11,849 nucleotides of DNA from an uncultured Chloroflexaceae bacterium. Lineage in GTDB: Bacteria; Chloroflexota; Chloroflexia; Chloroflexales; Chloroflexaceae. The position numbers and the translations under genes are program-made. Every line of letters starts with the position of its first letter. Position 1 is the first letter of the stretch. Shown here in pieces: positions 6,305 through 11,849 of this stretch. The notes beneath the pieces were generated by a model that ran no database searches, was not told where the DNA came from, and worked only from the letters and a program-made list of their open reading frames with translations. Where the stretch lies: assembly GCA_937141995.1 (NCBI GenBank), contig CAKZQX010000783.1:1-11849 (forward strand). Reading direction: 5' to 3'.

Positions 6305-6438
6305 TCAGACAGAGGAGCTATGCGGTTGGTTCCAAACCAGGCGTTTGCCTGGATGAATGTCCCGATTCGCCTGCGCCCTGCCGGAGGCGAAAATGCCTTT
6401 TGCGTCAGCAATCGCGTAACTCCTGTCAGACAGAGGAG
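6305..6438 (-). repeat. Dispersed element, copy 6, reverse orientation, hairpin deleted, flanked by 13-bp direct repeat
   Basis: Read on the minus strand this is a full-length element without the central hairpin. It has a left end TGACAGGAGTTACGCG, TTTTCGCCTCCGGCAGGGCG, then directly CAGGCGAATCGGGACA, and a right end CGCATAGCTCCTCTGTC. On the plus strand TCAGACAGAGGAG occurs exactly at 6305-6317 and again at 6426-6438, flanking the copy. The second repeat provides the ribosome-binding site of the PHP gene. This suggests insertion with target duplication. Confidence 0.75.
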
Positions 6439-6448
6439 GAATGATCCG

Positions 6449-7162
6449 GTGAATACATCCTGGAGCAAGGCTGATCTGCACATTCATACCAACTATAGCA
6501 GTGATGGAACGGCAAGTGTTATCGATATTCTGGAGTATGTCGCTGCCAACACCGATCTGCGGGTGATTGCCGTCACCGACCATGATCGGATTGACGGCGC
6601 GCTGGAGGCCCGGCAGATTGCCGGTTCCTACGGCATTGAAGTGATCGTCGGCGAGGAGGTTTCGACGGTAGAAGGTCACATGCTGGCGCTGTTTATCGAG
6701 GAGCCGCTGCTGCCGCACTGTCCCGCCGCCGAGACGATTGCTGCCGTACATGCGCAGGGTGGGTTGTGCATTCCGGCGCATCCCTACGGCTGGCGCGTGC
6801 CCTCGATGGGCCAGACGCGCCTGCACGAGCGCTGCGTTGGCCCCGACTGCGAGTGGCCGATTGATGCCATAGAGACGTTTAACGCGGGGCTCTGGCTGGC
6901 CCGGAACAATGTCCAGGCGGCTGCGGTGGCACGGCAACTGAACATGCCCGGCTGCGGTGGCAGCGACTCGCACCATCTGCCGACGCTAGGCCTGGGGGAC
7001 ACGCAGTTCCCCGGTACTACGGCCGCCGATCTGCGTGCGGCCATCAAAAGCGGCCAGATCCAGGCCGGCGGCATGCAGTGGACCCTGGGCCACAATGTCG
7101 AGTTTATCAGGCGCTGGCTGGTCGGCCAGACCCAGCGCGTACTCAGGCCGTCCACTCCGTAA
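6449..7162 (+). CDS. PHP-domain metal-dependent phosphoesterase (TrpH/YciV-like)
   Basis: This encodes a soluble protein of 237 residues. PHP proteins hydrolyse phosphoester bonds with a di- or trinuclear metal centre; TrpH-type members act on 3'-5' nucleotides or RNA 5' ends, and the substrate here is not determined. Metal ligands are visible as DLHIHT (9-14), TDHD (43-46), GEE (68-70), H77 in EGHM, PAHP (109-112) and GSDSHH (171-176). GTG 6449 is chosen: GAGGAGGA lies 8 nt upstream and the PHP motif follows at once. An in-frame ATG 6320 would add 43 residues encoded by repeat copy 6, preceded by a duplicate GAGGAG that is only 2 nt from the ATG. The two C-terminal thirds (CVGPDC and the RLNMPGCGG-like part) carry several cysteines. 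Its 3' end overlaps the convergent gene at 7143 by 20 bp. Confidence 0.88.
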   Translation: MNTSWSKADLHIHTNYSSDGTASVIDILEYVAANTDLRVIAVTDHDRIDGALEARQIAGSYGIEVIVGEEVSTVEGHMLALFIEEPLLPHCPAAETIAAVHAQGGLCIPAHPYGWRVPSMGQTRLHERCVGPDCEWPIDAIETFNAGLWLARNNVQAAAVARQLNMPGCGGSDSHHLPTLGLGDTQFPGTTAADLRAAIKSGQIQAGGMQWTLGHNVEFIRRWLVGQTQRVLRPSTP

Positions 7163-9107
7163 CAGCGGGGCCCGCTTCAAAGAAGATCGACGGCAGCAGG
7201 TTGAAGCGGCGATTCAGCCAGGGCAGCAGCAGCCGCACTGCCCGCTGGCGGAGCGGCGGGATAAACAACAGTGAGGCGACTGCCCCGGCAATACCGGCAC
7301 GCGGACGATCTTCATAAAAGAGCATAAACACAAGCACAGCCATGGCGATCATTCGTCCAGGGTGGCGTTGGCGTCCCCGGTGCTGCCGGGTTTGCAGCCG
7401 GTCCACCAGCATACAGGCCAGGCGTGTGCGCGCCCAGAACATCTTCGGGTGTCGCTCGAGGCTACGCAGGAAGGTAGCGATTTCTTCAACTTCGAGCGGC
7501 GGTAAGTCGGCGTTGCCCGACCAGGCTGCCTGGTGCTGCGCGATAACCTGGCGCACGCCGGGCGTCTCGGCGATCACGGCGCTCCAGTCGGCGTGCCGGG
7601 CAGACCATGCGGCAGCAAACATCCGCAGCATCAGCGCGCGAATCTGCCGGGCCACATTGAGCAGATCACAAAAGTAGTAGGCGCTCTCCACCACGCCGGC
7701 CGCGCGCGCATCCGCCACCGGAGCCAGGCGCGCTAACCGTTCGGCATGTCCGGCGAGGCATTCTGACGCCGCGGCATCCTCCCGCAGCAGCGTTTCCCGG
7801 TCCTCTATCGCGGTGGCAAGATAGGCCCAGATAACCAGCGAAGCCGTTGGTCGCATCCACCAGATCCAGAGGAGCGGCGGCAGGTAGATCGATCCCAGCG
7901 TACGCTTCCCGTGCGTGAGACGCCCGGGATACCAGGCCTGCGCGATCACCTGTGTTGAGTCCCGATAGAGATCGGCGACCGCCGCGCCGAACGGTTCGCC
8001 AAAATGTTCATCGCACCAGCGATAGACAAAGGCTGATGTATCCAGGTCAGGATTGTGAACCAGGGCCGCCGTCAGCGCGCTGTTGAGTTCCGTCCAGAGG
8101 CTCCAGCCCTCGCTGCCGAGTGCCGCTCGACCGCCGCCCCAGCCCCCGGTGCCATTCCAGGCCCAGACACCCGCAAACTGCCGGTTGGTTGCCGACGCAT
8201 GCTGGAGAACCGACTGGTGCAACTCCCCGATAGAACTGGGCACCATCCCAAAGAGTTCATACTCGCGCCGGTTCTGCATTTCAACGATCTGCGCCGGGCC
8301 GGGGAGGCCAAGCGTCGGGTTATGCGGCAGGTGCCGGAAGAAGTCCGAGGGACCATGCTTGATCGAGACCAGCAGATGCGGCGAGGTATAATCCGCGAAG
8401 GTGGCTCCATAGCGAGTGGGCGACCAGAGCAGATCCCCCAGTTCGCCAATGCCGATACTCCAGGTGCGGATGATCAGCAGCCGGTCGTAGGCTTCGCACA
8501 CCGGCAGCAGCGTAGCGATCAGACGGCGCAGGCTGTCGGCGGTGGTGTAGAGCATGTGGCCCATGTAACGCTGGCCCTGGTTATGCGCACCGCCCGTCTC
8601 CCCAACCCGCACAATCACCCCCCGCACCTGGGGCAGCAGCGTAAACAATTCTTCCACGGCCCAGCGGTTGATCTCCGCCAGACGTGGGTTGTGCGCTGTC
8701 ATCCGCCGGGCAAAGCGCCGCACAGGAGGCGTACTCCACTGCATATCGGTCGTCACAAAAACTTCCATGCCGCGCTGTACCGCATCCGCGAACAGCGGCC
8801 CAAATGCCTGACGGTATATCATCGCGCGCAGGCGATAGGGACTGTTGCCGGGGTAGATCTCAACCGGGGCCGTCTCAAAGCCAACCAGATGGGGCAGGTT
8901 ATCGATGACAATGCCGGTGTAGCCCTGCGCCTGAATTCGCTCAAGGTATGCGCCGGCCCGCGCCAACCCCTGCGCAAGCTGGGGCTGATCGACAAAGGGC
9001 ATCTGGGGCAGATCAAGCTGGTAAAACGGGAGGGAAGACCAGTTGCGGAAGGGTTTGGCCGGATCGTAAAACGGACCGCTGATATCGCTCAGGCAGCGAC
9101 GAGTCAT
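7143..9107 (-). CDS. GH67-like (alpha-glucuronidase-type) putative glycosidase with hydrophobic C terminus
   Basis: This is a 654-residue protein with no signal peptide. The central part (about 45-300) reads as a TIM-barrel glycosidase: alternating strands such as GIVIDNLP (65-72), GMEVFVTTDMQW (113-124), RGVIVRVGETGG (162-173), LLIIRTW and LLVSIKHGPSDF (245-256), then IVEMQNRREYE (274-284). The last three blocks resemble the GH67 pattern with its acid Glu, the K-N-G-P-x-D-F block and the E-F-Q block, suggesting E170, D255 and E276 as catalytic residues. This is recognition from memory, not a search. W/G-rich AGVWAWNGTGGWGGG follows. The last 80 residues hold two hydrophobic stretches (about 586-598 and 604-618), unlike classical GH67 enzymes. 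The start ATG at 9107 has AAGGAA 9 nt upstream; the longer start at 9158 would lie inside the promoter at 9149-9157. Alternative: a diverged TIM-barrel protein of unknown activity. Confidence 0.6.
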   Translation of the reverse strand: MTRRCLSDISGPFYDPAKPFRNWSSLPFYQLDLPQMPFVDQPQLAQGLARAGAYLERIQAQGYTGIVIDNLPHLVGFETAPVEIYPGNSPYRLRAMIYRQAFGPLFADAVQRGMEVFVTTDMQWSTPPVRRFARRMTAHNPRLAEINRWAVEELFTLLPQVRGVIVRVGETGGAHNQGQRYMGHMLYTTADSLRRLIATLLPVCEAYDRLLIIRTWSIGIGELGDLLWSPTRYGATFADYTSPHLLVSIKHGPSDFFRHLPHNPTLGLPGPAQIVEMQNRREYELFGMVPSSIGELHQSVLQHASATNRQFAGVWAWNGTGGWGGGRAALGSEGWSLWTELNSALTAALVHNPDLDTSAFVYRWCDEHFGEPFGAAVADLYRDSTQVIAQAWYPGRLTHGKRTLGSIYLPPLLWIWWMRPTASLVIWAYLATAIEDRETLLREDAAASECLAGHAERLARLAPVADARAAGVVESAYYFCDLLNVARQIRALMLRMFAAAWSARHADWSAVIAETPGVRQVIAQHQAAWSGNADLPPLEVEEIATFLRSLERHPKMFWARTRLACMLVDRLQTRQHRGRQRHPGRMIAMAVLVFMLFYEDRPRAGIAGAVASLLFIPPLRQRAVRLLLPWLNRRFNLLPSIFFEAGPAVTEWTA

Positions 9108-9148
9108 GGAGCACAATTCCTTCATCTCAGAATGATGCAACAGATAGC

Positions 9149-9157
9149 AGTATAGCA
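9149..9157 (-). promoter_or_regulatory. Extended -10 promoter-like site for the GH67-like gene
   Basis: On the minus strand TGC (9155-9157) precedes TATACT (9149-9154), an extended -10. The -35 region is poor, as is common for this promoter type. Transcription would start near 9142, about 35 nt before the chosen start codon at 9107, and downstream of the alternative start at 9158. This supports the shorter protein. Confidence 0.45.
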
Positions 9158-9269
9158 TGCTCTGGGCCGCATCCTTCCAGCGCTACCTGATCGCCCCACG
9201 AAACCAGGTATAATGCATACCAGCAGTGTTGCGTGAGATCATTGCATGTCTCAATTTTTGCCTGAGAAT

Positions 9270-9314
9270 GCATGCCGCCTCGTGGAAACAGCCGGGTTCC
9301 AGGAAGCGGCATGC
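9270..9314. other. 45-nt imperfect hairpin between divergent genes
   Basis: GCATGCCGC (9270-9278) pairs with GCGGCATGC (9306-9314), and on the same axis TGGAA (9283-9287) pairs with TTCCA (9297-9301) with two internal mismatches. It lies in the divergent gap between the GH67-like and MFS genes, six bases before a perfect TATAAT (9320-9325) that lacks a good -35. Either an operator for a regulator acting on the MFS gene or a repeat remnant is possible. Confidence 0.45.
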
Positions 9315-9400
9315 GTCGTTATAATTGGTAAATATACAAGTGACGCAGTTCCGTAACCCGGAAGAGAATTTCACCTCCGGCAGGGCGGAATCGGACATCC

Positions 9401-9443
9401 TTTTTGGAAAAAAGTGGCTCTCCGAGCCACTTTTTTCCAAAAA
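9401..9443. terminator. Perfect 20-bp hairpin with A6/T6 flanks, bidirectional terminator-like
   Basis: Arms 9401-9420 and 9424-9443 are exactly complementary around TCC. The core is six A, GTGGCTC, loop, GAGCCAC, six T (9408-9436), the form of an intrinsic terminator in both directions. It is embedded in repeat copy 7, upstream of the MFS gene, where it could stop or attenuate transcripts entering from the left, or insulate the two divergent genes. Confidence 0.6.
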
Positions 9444-9460
9444 AATCGAAAATAGAGCAT

Positions 9461-9507
9461 CTTTTTCAGAAAACATTGGCACAAAGTGCCAATGTTTTCT
9501 GAAAAAG
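9461..9507. repeat. Perfect 22-bp inverted repeat (family hairpin) of copy 7
   Basis: Arms 9461-9482 and 9486-9507 pair without mismatch around loop AAA. The ends are CTTTTTC and GAAAAAG, with GCAC/GTGC at the loop, as in the hairpins at 10-56 and 3199-3251. The middle (AGAAAACATTG) is specific to this copy. Confidence 0.9.
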
Positions 9508-9634
9508 GTAAAAAGAGGACTATGCTGCCGCAGGTGAATCGGGCTTGCATCGAGTGAAACGTCCGGTTTGCATGGCAACTGCGTAAGTTCTATCCAATAG
9601 AGTAATGATCAGAACTGTGTGAAAGGAATGTGCG

Positions 9635-11113
9635 TTGACCACCTCGAGTGAGCAAATGCGCCGGCCGGACGTTGACTATAGCCGCAAATGGTACGCAATG
9701 GCAGCCGTCGCCATGGGCATTTTTTTATCAACAATTGATGGCAGTATCGTCAATATTGCCCTCCCCACGCTGGAGCGTGAGCTAAACACCACCTTTGCCA
9801 TTGTGCAGTGGGTGGCGCTGGGCTATTTTTTAACAGTGACAATTCTGCTGTTAAGCGTGGGGCGTCTGGCCGATATTATTGGCAAGAAGCTGCTCTACAC
9901 GCTGGGGTTTATTATCTTCACCGCCGGTTCGGGATTGTGCGGGGTGGCGCCGACGATTGCCTGGCTGATTGGCTTTCGCGTGCTCCAGGCGGTCGGTGCG
10001 GCGATGATGATGGCGCTGGGTCCGGCCATTGTCACCGAGGCATTTCCGCCGAGCGAGCGGGGTAAGGCGCTGGGCATCACCGGGTTGATGGTCTCGATTG
10101 GGATTGTCGTCGGACCGACGCTGGGGGGTGTGCTGATCGAACAGTTCTCCTGGCACTGGATTTTCTTTGTGAACATACCGGTTGGTATTGTTGGTATCTT
10201 GATCGTGCTTCGGTTTGTGCCGGATACCCGGCCGCCCGGCGGGCAGCGGTTTGACTACCTGGGGGCCGTTACGCTCTGCCTCAGCCTGATCGGGCTGCTG
10301 TTGGGGATGACGCTGGGGCAGCAGTTTGGTTTTGATCAGCCGATAATTCACATGCTCTTTGCCGGTTGGATTATCTTTCTGCTCATCTTTATCTTCATTG
10401 AGTGGAAGAGCCGCCAGCCGATGGTCGATCTGACGCTGTTTCGCAATAGTCTGTTTAGCATAAATCTGATCAATGGGTTAATCTCTTTCATTCTGGTTGC
10501 CGGGAGCCTGATGCTGATACCCTTCTATCTGGAGAATATCCTGGGGTATGATACACAGCGCGTCGGGTTGCTGCTTGCGCCGGTACCGATTGCGCTGGGT
10601 GTGGCCGCCCCCATCGCCGGGGCGCTGTCGGATCGGGTGGGGACGCGTGCCATCACCATTGTCGGGCTGCTGGTGATGCTGGTCGGCTATGCCGGCCTGA
10701 TGTCGCTCGATACGCATACCAGCGTGCTCGGCTACATTCTGCGCTTTCTGCCGGTTGGCCTGGGGATGGGAATTTTCCAGTCGCCCAACAACAGCGCCGT
10801 GATGGGCACCGTACCACAGACGCGGCTGGGGGTAGCCTCCGGGTTGCTGGCGATGACGCGCACGCTGGGGCAAACGGTCGGCATTGCGCTGTTGGGAACG
10901 ATCTGGGCCGGCCGGGTGGCGGCTGCCGCGAGTGAGCCGTTGACAGGGCAGACAACGGAAGCGCCGCCGCCGGCTCAGGTTGCCGGGCTGCACGATACCT
11001 TCTTTGTCGCGGTGGTGTTGCTGCTGCTGGCGCTGGGGTTGAGCACCTGGGGCCTGCTGCAGGAGCGCCGGGCAACGCTCCGGCGGCGTGAGTCGTCCCG
11101 ACCGATTGCGTAG
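9635..11113 (+). CDS. MFS drug exporter, DHA2 (14-TM, EmrB/QacA-like) family
   Basis: This encodes a 492-residue inner-membrane protein. It should be a proton-driven exporter of drugs or other amphipathic compounds; the substrate is unknown. The start is TTG 9635 with AAAGGAA at 9622-9628; the protein then opens with a polar tail and helix 1. Seen motifs: LSTIDGSIVNIALP (31-44), the family's helix-1 acidic motif; GRLADIIGKK, the MFS cytoplasmic loop motif A; ITGLMVSIGIVVGPTLGG, the antiporter motif C; and the loop ending in FDYLGA before the two extra central helices of 14-TM members. A second GALSDRVGTR-type motif A repeats in the C half. The C terminus is short, basic and cytoplasmic. No EmrA-type membrane-fusion partner or regulator gene is adjacent. 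The stop codon lies in the 21-bp direct repeat that begins repeat copy 8. Repeat copy 7 sits directly upstream. Confidence 0.92.
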   Translation: MTTSSEQMRRPDVDYSRKWYAMAAVAMGIFLSTIDGSIVNIALPTLERELNTTFAIVQWVALGYFLTVTILLLSVGRLADIIGKKLLYTLGFIIFTAGSGLCGVAPTIAWLIGFRVLQAVGAAMMMALGPAIVTEAFPPSERGKALGITGLMVSIGIVVGPTLGGVLIEQFSWHWIFFVNIPVGIVGILIVLRFVPDTRPPGGQRFDYLGAVTLCLSLIGLLLGMTLGQQFGFDQPIIHMLFAGWIIFLLIFIFIEWKSRQPMVDLTLFRNSLFSINLINGLISFILVAGSLMLIPFYLENILGYDTQRVGLLLAPVPIALGVAAPIAGALSDRVGTRAITIVGLLVMLVGYAGLMSLDTHTSVLGYILRFLPVGLGMGIFQSPNNSAVMGTVPQTRLGVASGLLAMTRTLGQTVGIALLGTIWAGRVAAAASEPLTGQTTEAPPPAQVAGLHDTFFVAVVLLLLALGLSTWGLLQERRATLRRRESSRPIA

Positions 11114-11245
11114 GTCGCGTTACAGACCATGTGTTACGCGGTCGTTGACCCGGCAAGGAATTTCGCCTCCGGCAGGGCGGAACTGCTTTTCGAGGGATAA
11201 ATCCGCCGGTTTGAAAGCCGATCACGTAGGTCGCGTTACAGACCA
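11109..11245 (+). repeat. Dispersed element, copy 8, between 21-bp direct repeats
   Basis: An identical 21-bp sequence starting CGTAGGTCGCGTTACAG occurs at 11109-11129 and 11225-11245. Between them lie a left end GTTACGCGGTCGTTGACCCGG, GAATTTCGCCTCCGGCAG (inner arm 11164-11175) and GGCGGAA, then a short remnant without a hairpin ending GTTTGAAAGCCGATCA. The first direct repeat contains the MFS stop codon TAG (11111-11113). The second runs into the terminator hairpin at 11240-11282. Confidence 0.7.
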
Positions 11246-11282
11246 CGAAGGCTGCTGGTCGTCACAGCAGCCTTCGTGGTCT
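11240..11282. terminator. Strong stem-loop between convergent MFS and OsmC genes
   Basis: Arms 11240-11257 and 11265-11282 pair perfectly over 18 bp around a 7-nt loop. The stem core is ACCACGAAGGCTGCTG with its complement. No long T run follows on either strand (CTTGGCACTTT on the plus side). Its place between two convergent genes makes a bidirectional terminator or 3'-end-protecting structure the best guess. Confidence 0.6.
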
Positions 11283-11347
11283 TGGCACTTTCGCCCCATC
11301 CAAATCGTGCCTGAGGATATTGTAGCGCAGCAGGCCGGCAACGGTAA

Positions 11348-11363
11348 CTGGTCATTTGACCAG
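11348..11363. other. 16-bp palindrome CTGGTCA-TT-TGACCAG
   Basis: CTGGTCA (11348-11354) and TGACCAG (11357-11363) form a perfect inverted repeat, and another CTGGTCA half-site follows at 11372-11378. It lies 50 bp beyond the OsmC stop codon. It may help end the OsmC transcript on the minus strand, though no T tract is visible, or it may be a protein-binding site. Confidence 0.3.
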
Positions 11364-11415
11364 ACTCGCTCCTGGTCAGGTGACTGAAGGGGCGCTGGAC
11401 CTTTCTCCTACGCGG

Positions 11416-11826
11416 CTACGCGCCTTCGCCCTGTAGATTAACCTCGAATGTAAGAGCAATATCGGGTGAGAGTGACGCGCGCACCGAGCAATATTTGTTC
11501 AGCGCCAGATCAACCGCGCGCTCCAGTTGCTCGTGGCGCAGGTTCTGTGCTGTCACCTGAACGCGCAGATGGATGCGCTGGTAGGCCCAGGGCGGCTGCG
11601 GAGCCTGCTCACCCTCCACGGCAATGACCAGCCGCGCCAGGTGCGCCCGCTGCTTTTTGATAATCTCGACAATATCGTGAGCAGCGCATGCGGCCAGGGC
11701 AATCAACAACCCGTCAGATGGCTTAATGCCGATATCGTTAGGCGGCGAGAGGACAACCGTATGATTTGTACTGTCCACGGCCAGATAACGGTGTTCATTG
11801 ACCCAGGTAACTTCGATCTGTGACAT
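11416..11826 (-). CDS. OsmC-family protein (YhfA-like, probable peroxiredoxin-type thiol reductase)
   Basis: This encodes a soluble protein of 136 residues, the usual size of the family. OsmC/Ohr proteins reduce organic or fatty-acid hydroperoxides with two cysteines, and the YhfA-like branch is less well characterised. The two conserved cysteines are visible: C47 in LIALAACAAHDIV and C113 in LNKYCSVRASL. The K-Y-C-x-V-x-A-S-L form is typical of the YhfA-like branch rather than Ohr. An N-terminal strand region (IEVTWVNEHRYLAVD) and a central helix before C47 fit the swapped-dimer fold. The start is ATG with its first base at 11826; AGAAGGAG lies about 6 nt upstream on the minus strand. The promoter is outside the window. 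It converges on the MFS gene across a repeat-containing gap. Confidence 0.9.
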   Translation of the reverse strand: MSQIEVTWVNEHRYLAVDSTNHTVVLSPPNDIGIKPSDGLLIALAACAAHDIVEIIKKQRAHLARLVIAVEGEQAPQPPWAYQRIHLRVQVTAQNLRHEQLERAVDLALNKYCSVRASLSPDIALTFEVNLQGEGA

Positions 11827-11849
11827 GACTACTCCTTCTCTCTCGATTA

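Larger units (their letters stand above)
9334..9593 (+). repeat. Dispersed hairpin element, copy 7 (complete, with two hairpins)
   Basis: The ends ATACAAGTGACGCA (9334-9347) and TGCGTAAGTTCTAT (9580-9593) are inverted with 11 of 14 matches. The inner pair is CACCTCCGGCAG (9372-9383) and CTGCCGCAGGTG (9525-9536); compared with copy 4 the second base pair changed from G-C to A-T on both sides. The family hairpin is at 9461-9507. An extra hairpin at 9401-9443, absent from copy 4, makes this copy about 60 bp longer. The right part shares GAGTGAAACGTCCGGTTTGC with copy 4. It ends about 40 bp before the MFS start, so it is likely in that gene's leader or promoter region. Confidence 0.85.

Noticed and set aside
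8055..9155. A 366-codon open frame on the plus strand opposite the GH67-like gene
   Set aside because: Its translation is rich in R, G, P, Q and H with no recognisable domain, and it lies wholly antisense to a gene with conserved enzyme blocks. It is a product of GC-rich codon bias.
9209..9214. TATAAT at 9209-9214 as the MFS promoter
   Set aside because: No acceptable -35 lies 16-18 bp upstream, and it is over 400 bp from the gene; chance occurrence is likely.
9325..9537. A 70-codon open frame covering repeat copy 7
   Set aside because: It consists of the element and its hairpins read through, with no ribosome-binding site and no counterpart in other copies.

Overview
The window looks like an ordinary bacterial chromosome segment that is moderately GC-rich by eye. 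It holds eight protein genes, nearly all transcribed singly with long gaps between them. No rRNA, tRNA, phage, CRISPR or transposase gene is visible, so taxonomy rests on weak impressions. The gene mix, the TTG/GTG starts and the repeat-rich intergenic DNA would fit a filamentous Chloroflexota-type genome (Roseiflexus/Chloroflexus relatives). That is inference only.

Layout: a SlyD/FKBP-like peptidyl-prolyl isomerase (614-1042, +); a glutamine-hydrolysing asparagine synthetase (1553-3079, +); a TauE/SafE-type membrane permease (3720-4442, +); a YeiB-like DUF418 membrane protein (4812-6122, +); a PHP-domain metal-dependent phosphoesterase (6449-7162, +) whose 3' end overlaps by 20 bp a convergent large gene resembling GH67 alpha-glucuronidases but ending in a hydrophobic tail (7143-9107, -); a 14-TM DHA2-type MFS exporter (9635-11113, +); and an OsmC-family thiol peroxidase-like protein (11416-11826, -). 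They do not form an obvious pathway. Several long ORFs start inside repeats, and the real starts chosen here lie downstream, next to a Shine-Dalgarno sequence or family-conserved N terminus where one is visible.

The most unusual content is between the genes. At least eight related copies of a short, protein-free element (full copies about 130-260 bp) occupy seven intergenic regions: 1-143, 167-252, 1065-1231, 3135-3334, 4711-4773, 6305-6438 (reverse orientation), 9334-9593 and 11109-11245. The inferred full element has imperfect terminal inverted repeats (about TGACAGGAGTTACGCG at one end and its complement at the other). Inside these is a second inverted pair (CGCCTCCGGCAG / CTGCCGCAGGCG). 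At the centre of three copies is a perfect hairpin with 22 bp core arms, a 3-nt loop, constant ends (CTTTTTC..GCAC / GTGC..GAAAAAG) and a middle that differs from copy to copy while both arms stay exactly complementary. One base-pair swap in the second inverted pair is also compensated. The elements behave like a MITE/REPIN-type family and some appear to sit in duplicated target sequence, notably at the ribosome-binding site of the PHP gene.

The 3080-3719 gap also stacks three other repeats: a 14-bp tandem repeat that contains the asnB stop codon, a CCCGGCTTTAGCCG repeat in direct and inverted copies, and a CGAAA-rich inverted repeat. Promoter-like sites precede the FKBP, asnB and GH67-like genes, and terminator-like hairpins follow the FKBP gene and separate the convergent MFS and OsmC genes.
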